From: Bordetella parapertussis
Lineage (GTDB): Bacteria > Pseudomonadota > Gammaproteobacteria > Burkholderiales > CAIKXV01
DNA length: 11,313 nucleotides
Reading direction: 5' to 3'
Assembly (NCBI GenBank): GCA_945877995.1
Contig: CAMDXD010000091.1
Coordinates: 1-11,313 of the forward strand
Positions 7,340 to 11,313 of the stretch are shown here, piece by piece. How positions within the stretch are numbered: position 1 is the first letter of the stretch; every line of letters begins with the position of its first letter. Position numbers and translations under genes: made by a program. Below the pieces are notes generated by a model. That model was not told the origin of the DNA and ran no database searches. It saw nothing but the letters and a program-made list of their open reading frames with translations.

Positions 7340-7366
7340 TCAAGTCGCCCGTAAAGCGTCCGTTAA
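7340..7366 (+). promoter_or_regulatory. Putative sigma-28 (FliA) flagellar promoter for motAB
   Basis: TCAAGTCG (7340-7347), an 11-base spacer and TCCGTTAA (7359-7366) resemble the FliA consensus TAAAGTTT-N11-GCCGATAA at exactly the right spacing. The core matches are AAGT in the -35 box and CCG-TAA in the -10 box; TCAAG is a common variant of the -35. Transcription would begin near base 7373, giving a leader of about 58 nt before motA ATG 7431. FliA controls late flagellar genes such as stators in many proteobacteria, which fits the gene it precedes. Confidence 0.6.
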
Positions 7367-7430
7367 CGGAGGGCGGCGTGCACCCATCGGCGGGGTGACT
7401 GGCGTGGATACCCCAACAGGCGGAACGCGC

Positions 7431-8291
7431 ATGCTCGTCATCATCGGCTGGATCGGAGTCACAAGTGCAGTGCTTGGCGGCTACATGCTGGCTGGTGGGT
7501 ATCTGGCCCCGCTCTGGCAACCAGCGGAACTGGTGATCATCGGGGGGGCTGCGTTCTTCGCCTTTCTGGTCAGTAATTCGCCGAAGGTCATCAAGTCGAC
7601 GATGGCCACGCTGCCCAGCTGCTTCAAGGGATCGAAGTACACGAAGGAGATGTACCTCGAATTGCTTTCGCTGCTCTACGACCTGCTGGCGAAGGTGCGC
7701 AAGGAAGGCCTGATGTCGATCGAATCCGACGTCGAAGCGCCGGACCAGTCCCCGCTCTTCACGAAGTACCCGGTCATCCTCGAAGACCATCATGCGATGG
7801 ACTTCCTGGTCGATTACCTGCGGCTGATGGTCGGCGGCAACCTGAACGCGTTCGAGATCGAGAACCTGATGGACAACGAGATCGAGACGCACCACCACGA
7901 AGGGGAAGCGCCGATCGGTGCCATCTCGCGGGTCGGCGATGGACTGCCTGCATTCGGCATCGTCGCTGCGGTGATGGGCGTGGTGAAGACGATGGGATCG
8001 GTCGGTGCGCCGCCCGCGGTGCTCGGCGAGAAGATCGGGGCAGCCCTGGTCGGCACCTTCCTCGGCATCCTGCTGGCATACGGATTCGTCAGCCCGCTGT
8101 CCAGCCTGCTAGAACAGAAGCTCTCGGAGCAGACCAAGATGCTCCAGTGCATCAAGGTGACGCTGCTCGCCAGCCTGAATGGCTACCCGCCGCAGGTGGC
8201 GGTGGAGTTCGGGCGCAAGGTGCTGTACTCGACCGAGCGGCCGAGCTTCAGCGAACTCGAGGAAGAAGTGAAGCGGCGCAAGGGCAAGTGA
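7431..8291 (+). CDS. motA: Flagellar motor stator protein MotA
   Basis: MotA is the inner-membrane stator subunit that, with MotB, conducts protons and drives the flagellar rotor. The protein has 286 residues (E. coli 295). It has two N-terminal membrane helices (about 1-24 and 33-51), a large cytoplasmic loop and two further helices (about 170-190 and 200-222). The functional residues of E. coli MotA occur at the same numbers: Arg90 and Glu98 in the rotor-contact segment VRKEGLMSIESD, Pro173 in GDGLPAFGIVAAVMGVV, and Pro222 in AYGFVSPL. GYPPQVAVEFGRKVLYSTERPSF near the end is also characteristic. ATG 7431 lies seven bases after GGCGGA and starts directly with the first membrane helix (MLVIIGWIG). 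The frame is open upstream without homology. It is followed by motB after 39 bp and preceded by a sigma-28-like promoter. Confidence 0.96.
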   Translation: MLVIIGWIGVTSAVLGGYMLAGGYLAPLWQPAELVIIGGAAFFAFLVSNSPKVIKSTMATLPSCFKGSKYTKEMYLELLSLLYDLLAKVRKEGLMSIESDVEAPDQSPLFTKYPVILEDHHAMDFLVDYLRLMVGGNLNAFEIENLMDNEIETHHHEGEAPIGAISRVGDGLPAFGIVAAVMGVVKTMGSVGAPPAVLGEKIGAALVGTFLGILLAYGFVSPLSSLLEQKLSEQTKMLQCIKVTLLASLNGYPPQVAVEFGRKVLYSTERPSFSELEEEVKRRKGK

Positions 8292-8330
8292 CGCCCGACC
8301 GCCGCCGAACGACCGAACCCCGGGGACACC

Positions 8331-9284
8331 ATGGCTGAAGAATTGCAGCGTCCGATCGTCGTCAAGCGTATCAAGAAGGGTGGCCACGCCAAGCATGGCG
8401 GCGCATGGAAGATCGCGTACGCCGACTTCGTGACCGCGATGATGGCTTTCTTTCTTCTGATGTGGCTGCTCGGTACGGTCACCAAGGGCGACCTCAAGGG
8501 CATCTCCGACTACTTCAATACGCCGATGAGGACCGCGCTGATGGGCGGTTCGTCGACCGGTGAAGCCCAGAGCGTGCTCCCGGGCGGTGGCACCGACCTC
8601 ACCGCCAGCGCGGGCCAGGTGCACAAGGGCGAGAGCGATCCGCGCCCGCGCGAAGAGCGGGAACTCGAGGCCGAACTGGAGGCCCGCGAGGCCGCCCGCC
8701 TGGCCGAACTGAAGGAAAAGATCGAGAAGGCGATCGAAGCCAATCCGCTGCTCGCCCCGTTCCGCAAGCAGATCCTGGTCGACCTGACCCCGGAGGGCTT
8801 GCGCATCCAGATCGTGGACGAACAGAACCGGCCGATGTTCCCGACCGGCAGCAGCAACCTCGCCAACTACAGCCGCGACCTGCTGCGCGAGATCGGCATC
8901 ATCCTGAATGACGTACCGAACCGGGTCAGTTTTTCCGGCCATACCGATGCAGCGAGCTTCGGCAGCGGCGACCGCGGCTTCAGCAACTGGGAACTGTCGG
9001 CCGACCGTGCGAACTCGGCGCGGCGCGAGATGATTGCTGGCGGCATGGCGGATGCCAAGGTGCTGCGCGTGGTCGGACTGGCCTCGGCGGTCGGGTTTCC
9101 CGGCGCGGCTCCGTTCGATGCGGTGAACCGCAGGATCAGCATCATCGTTCTCAACCGCAAGACGGAGAAAGCCATCACCGCCGAGTCGGCCACATCGCCT
9201 GCGGCGCAGCCGGCCGCCGCGGCACGGCCCGCCACCACCGGCCTGGCACCGGACGCGGCGCCGGGCATTTCACCAGCCCGATGA
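8331..9284 (+). CDS. motB: Flagellar motor stator protein MotB
   Basis: MotB pairs with MotA in the proton channel and anchors the stator to peptidoglycan. The protein has 317 residues (E. coli 308). After a basic cytoplasmic tail (KRIKKGGHAKHGGAWK) a single membrane helix contains the proton-accepting Asp32 in YADFVTAMMAFFLLMWLLG, at the same number as E. coli. A plug/linker region follows. It is unusually rich in Glu, Arg and Ala around residues 103-135 (PREERELEAELEAREAAR), probably helical. The C-terminal OmpA-like peptidoglycan-binding domain (about 150-280) shows FSGHTD (His204-Asp206), NWELSADRAN and NRRISIIVLNRK. The last 35 residues are a low-complexity Ala/Pro tail. ATG 8331 follows GGGGA at good distance. 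The stop TGA overlaps the start of the next gene in ATGA, so the two are likely translated together. Confidence 0.96.
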   Translation: MAEELQRPIVVKRIKKGGHAKHGGAWKIAYADFVTAMMAFFLLMWLLGTVTKGDLKGISDYFNTPMRTALMGGSSTGEAQSVLPGGGTDLTASAGQVHKGESDPRPREERELEAELEAREAARLAELKEKIEKAIEANPLLAPFRKQILVDLTPEGLRIQIVDEQNRPMFPTGSSNLANYSRDLLREIGIILNDVPNRVSFSGHTDAASFGSGDRGFSNWELSADRANSARREMIAGGMADAKVLRVVGLASAVGFPGAAPFDAVNRRISIIVLNRKTEKAITAESATSPAAQPAAAARPATTGLAPDAAPGISPAR

Positions 9285-10108
9285 ACCTGTCCCCCGCACT
9301 TGCCGGGTTGCTGGTGCAGGCCGTCGCCACGGCCGCCACACTGGGTCTTTACGGCATTGCCGGAGTCGCCGCGCTGGAAGCGCCCTGGATCTGCTGGGCC
9401 TTGGTGCAGGCTGGGCTCGCCGTGCTGCTCGCGACGGCGGTCGGGCACGCACCCTGGTGGATCGTGATGCACAGCCTGTTCGTCCCGGCGGCTCTGCTGC
9501 TCGACCGCTTCTCGCCGCCGTCCTGGTTGTACCTGGCGGGTGCCGCGCTGCTTGCGCTGACCAACGGCAACGCGATGCGGGAACGGGTACCGTTGTTCCT
9601 GACCAGCCGGGCCGCCCGCGAACGGCTGCTCGCATTGCTGCCTGAGGATCGTCCGATCCGTTTCGTCGACGTCGGCTGCGGGTTCGGTGGCGTGGTCTCC
9701 AGCGTCGGCCGGGAGCGTCCGACGCTGGAATGCCTCGGGCTGGAGACCGCCTGGCTGCCGTACCTGGTCAGCCGTCTCCGGTGCGGGCTGTCGCCCAACC
9801 AGGCAGCCGTGGAGCGGCGCGATCTATGGACGCATGACCTGTCCGGTGCCGATGTGGTCTACGCCTACCTGTCACCGGTGCCGATGGAGCGGCTCTGGCG
9901 CAAGGTGGTTGCGGAGATGCGCCCCGGCACCCTGTTCATCAGTAACAGCTTCATGGTGCCCGGTGTCGAGCCGCTCGCCAGCCATGGCGTGGAGGACGCC
10001 ACCGGCTCCGTCCTGCATGTCTACCGGTTGGCTGGCGCGGGCGGCATGCCCGCTGCGCACGAGGCGACCGCCGCGCCGATCGCCATGGCGAGCGCGGCCT
10101 GCTCCTGA
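9281..10108 (+). CDS. Membrane-anchored class I SAM-dependent methyltransferase, FAM173/ATPSCKMT-like
   Basis: The product has 275 residues. Residues about 6-97 form several hydrophobic segments (about 6-30, 35-54, 59-77 and 82-95), so it is anchored in the inner membrane. A class I methyltransferase domain follows, with the SAM-binding motif VDVGCGFGG at 129-137 and acidic Glu in LGLETAWLPYLVSRLR. DLW occurs at 181-183, then a late strand (GTLFISNSF). The order VPLFLTS, glycine motif, ExxxWLxxxSRxR, DLW resembles the FAM173/ATPSCKMT lysine methyltransferases (VPYVPAS, GSGDGR, ELNPWLVWYSRYR, DLW), recalled from memory. The human members methylate inner mitochondrial membrane proteins such as the ATP synthase c subunit. 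The bacterial substrate is unknown; a membrane protein is plausible. ATG 9281 overlaps the motB stop (ATGA). The last 88 bp overlap the oppositely oriented senB. Confidence 0.7.
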   Translation: MNLSPALAGLLVQAVATAATLGLYGIAGVAALEAPWICWALVQAGLAVLLATAVGHAPWWIVMHSLFVPAALLLDRFSPPSWLYLAGAALLALTNGNAMRERVPLFLTSRAARERLLALLPEDRPIRFVDVGCGFGGVVSSVGRERPTLECLGLETAWLPYLVSRLRCGLSPNQAAVERRDLWTHDLSGADVVYAYLSPVPMERLWRKVVAEMRPGTLFISNSFMVPGVEPLASHGVEDATGSVLHVYRLAGAGGMPAAHEATAAPIAMASAACS

Positions 10109-11049
10109 GCCGGATCCGCGATCCAGGCGCGCGCCCGGATCGCCGCACGCAGCCGTTCGACGAACGCCGGTTCCGCGACGATGCGCGCGAGCAGGGCGGC
10201 GAGCGCCGGCGTATCTCCGACGGGGAAGGTCGCCGGCCAGTCGCTGCCGAGCAGGCCGAGGTTGCCGGGGATGTGCGAGGCGATCACCGGTGTGCCGGCG
10301 GCGATGGCTTCGGACACGACATTGGCCCCGCCCTCCATCCGCGAACTGATGACCATTGCCCTGGAGCGCGCAATCAGTGCGCGCGCGCGTCCCGGCGTGA
10401 CCTCTCCGAGCCAGCGGTAGCGCGTGTCGTCTGCCATCAACAGGCGCGCCTCGCGTTCCAGGGCCGGGTCGAGCGCGCGCCCGACCTGGGTGACGCGCAA
10501 CGGGAGGCCGCGGCCCTGGATCGCCGGCAGCAGTGCCAGTGCACGCGCGGCGAGCAGCGGGTCCTTCTCTTCGCGCAGGTGGCCCACGACGCACACCTCG
10601 AAACTGCGCTGCAGTGGCGGCGCCCGGCGCACGGCGGGGGCGGACTGATGTACGACGAACGTGCGCGCATGCAATGCCGGTGGTAGTTCGTCGATTGCGC
10701 AGCGCTGCAGGACCACCAGGCTGTCGGCGACGCGCAGCGACTGCTGTGCATCGGGGTCGTCGATGATGTCGCGGTAGAGGTCGGTCCCCGTCAGGGCCAG
10801 CACCAGCGGACGGCCTGGACAGACCTCGCGGAAGCGCATGATCGACGGGTGGCTGCGCCGTGCATGCAGCGCCAGCATCAGGTCGGCGGGCGCGCGCGCC
10901 TCGCCCGGGTCGTCGGTTGCCGGATGCCACTCGGTGCAGATGCGCACGCGGTGGCCGAGCCGGCGCAGCAGGCGTGCCCAGCGAACGGCGGTATTGCGAT
11001 TGCCGGCGCGGGAAGCCGGCGGGGCGGGGGTGACCAGGGCGATCTGCAT
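10021..11049 (-). CDS. senB: SenB-like selenosugar synthase (GT4-family glycosyltransferase)
   Basis: The product is a 342-residue GT-B fold protein matching the family first known as a putative glycosyltransferase beside EgtB-like genes and later identified as SenB. SenB transfers selenium from selenophosphate onto a UDP-sugar to make a selenosugar for selenoneine. Visible features are an N-terminal strand MQIALVTPAPP, LMLALHARRS, and TGTDLYRDI (87-95). GHLREEKDP (156-164) provides the usual Arg/Lys for nucleotide phosphates. SRMEGGANVVSEAI contains the GT4 E-x7-E pair Glu239/Glu247, and GTPVIASHIPGNLGLLGSDW follows. ATG 11049 begins at the first strand, with GAAGAG eight bases before it; the frame is open 62 codons further upstream without homology. 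It is divergent from a probable senA across 88 bp. Its last 28 codons overlap the methyltransferase gene. A different GT4 substrate cannot be excluded. Confidence 0.82.
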   Translation of the reverse strand: MQIALVTPAPPASRAGNRNTAVRWARLLRRLGHRVRICTEWHPATDDPGEARAPADLMLALHARRSHPSIMRFREVCPGRPLVLALTGTDLYRDIIDDPDAQQSLRVADSLVVLQRCAIDELPPALHARTFVVHQSAPAVRRAPPLQRSFEVCVVGHLREEKDPLLAARALALLPAIQGRGLPLRVTQVGRALDPALEREARLLMADDTRYRWLGEVTPGRARALIARSRAMVISSRMEGGANVVSEAIAAGTPVIASHIPGNLGLLGSDWPATFPVGDTPALAALLARIVAEPAFVERLRAAIRARAWIADPAQEQAALAMAIGAAVASCAAGMPPAPANR

Positions 11050-11071
11050 GGATGGACTCTTCAGCCAAGCG

Positions 11072-11091
11072 CGTAAACTCGCAAGTCTACG
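11072..11091. promoter_or_regulatory. Imperfect 20-bp palindrome between senB and senA
   Basis: The dyad CGTA-a-ACT-c-GC-a-AGT-c-TACG has 8 of 10 complementary arm positions, centred between 11081 and 11082, with a further GC pair outside (11069-11070 with 11093-11094). It lies midway in the 88-bp divergent gap and in its most AT-rich part, starting 22 bp from the senB start and ending 46 bp from the senA start. With no loop, it looks more like a binding site for a dimeric regulator than an RNA hairpin. I could not assign a convincing -35/-10 pair for either gene. No regulator gene is in the window. Confidence 0.4.
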
Positions 11092-11137
11092 GGCGTTGGG
11101 CCGCCCGGGCACCGACGCACGCAGGGGGACGCAGCAG

Positions 11138-11313
11138 ATGCACAGCCAGCAGGGCGCGCAGGCATCTCGAGCCGCAGGGGGGGCTGCGGCGCCGGCTGCA
11201 TCGGCGCCGGCGATACCGGGCCTGGCGGCAGACATGGCCGATTGCCGGCACGAACTGCAGGCCGCCCGCGCACGTACGCTGGCCTTGTTCGACGCGTTGC
11301 CGGCCGATGGGCT
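11138..11313 (+). CDS. senA: Probable SenA-like selenoneine synthase, N-terminal fragment
   Basis: An open frame of 58 complete codons runs from ATG 11138 off the window edge. After about 32 Ala/Gly/Pro-rich residues comes MADCRHELQAARARTLALFDAL. This resembles the start of the DinB-like helical domain of EgtB-type enzymes and of SenA, where an LxxARxRTLxLxDAL pattern is usual. SenA is an iron enzyme of the EgtB family that joins hercynine and a selenosugar on the way to selenoneine, the selenium analogue of ergothioneine. AGGGGGA precedes ATG 11138 by about nine bases. An in-frame ATG at 11234 would remove the low-complexity tail and is a possible alternative start. The iron-binding and sulfatase-modifying-factor-like domains lie beyond the window, so the call rests on the short N-terminus and the divergent senB neighbour. 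An ordinary EgtB homologue is the main alternative. Confidence 0.62.
   Translation, partial: MHSQQGAQASRAAGGAAAPAASAPAIPGLAADMADCRHELQAARARTLALFDALPADG

Noticed and set aside
9872..11068. A 398-codon minus-strand frame over the same DNA as senB
   Set aside because: It is a different frame of the same strand and rich in Arg/Pro/Ala; only the frame ending at 10021 shows glycosyltransferase motifs.
11050..11137. Sigma-70 promoter boxes for senA or senB
   Set aside because: Only weak matches such as TAAACT without a properly spaced -35 were seen, so no promoter is called.
10021..11313. Possible selenocysteine (in-frame TGA with a SECIS element), looked for because of the selenium genes
   Set aside because: Both frames read through without internal TGA, and the family motifs contain no missing Cys/Sec position in the visible part.

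Overview
The window is GC-rich chromosomal DNA from a Gram-negative bacterium, most likely a betaproteobacterium. This follows from the gene order rseP-bamA-skp-lpxD-fabZ-lpxA-lpxB-rnhB, the style of the protein sequences and the frequent GTG/TTG starts; no 16S rRNA or other direct taxonomic marker is present. No rRNA, tRNA, IS element or CRISPR array is visible.

Bases 1-7299 (+ strand) are the classical envelope-biogenesis cluster. It holds the C-terminal end of the site-2 protease RseP, the outer-membrane assembly protein BamA, the periplasmic chaperone Skp/OmpH, and the first lipid A enzymes LpxD, LpxA and LpxB with FabZ between them. It ends with ribonuclease HII. Genes from skp to rnhB are tightly packed: lpxD and fabZ are 1 nt apart, lpxA and lpxB overlap in TTGA, and lpxB and rnhB are 1 nt apart. 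This suggests one long transcript with translational coupling. BamA/Skp insert outer-membrane proteins while LpxA/D/B build lipid A and FabZ competes for the same hydroxyacyl-ACP pool. LpxA has valine at the position that acts as the acyl-chain ruler in E. coli.

Bases 7300-10108 (+ strand) form a second unit. A hairpin after rnhB and a good match to a flagellar sigma-28 (FliA) promoter precede motA and motB, the proton-driven flagellar stator. All key E. coli stator residues sit at identical residue numbers. A gene for a membrane-anchored SAM-dependent methyltransferase is coupled to motB through an ATGA overlap. Its layout resembles the FAM173/ATPSCKMT lysine methyltransferases.

Bases 10021-11313 hold the most interesting part: a divergent gene pair matching selenoneine biosynthesis. 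On the minus strand is a SenB-like GT4 selenosugar synthase; on the plus strand is the first 58 codons of a probable SenA-like selenoneine synthase, cut by the window edge. The 88-bp gap between them carries a 20-bp imperfect dyad that looks like an operator. The senB 3' end overlaps the methyltransferase 3' end convergently by 88 bp. A selenophosphate synthase (senC/selD) would be expected just beyond the right edge or elsewhere in the genome.

No gene-free stretch exceeds 131 bp.
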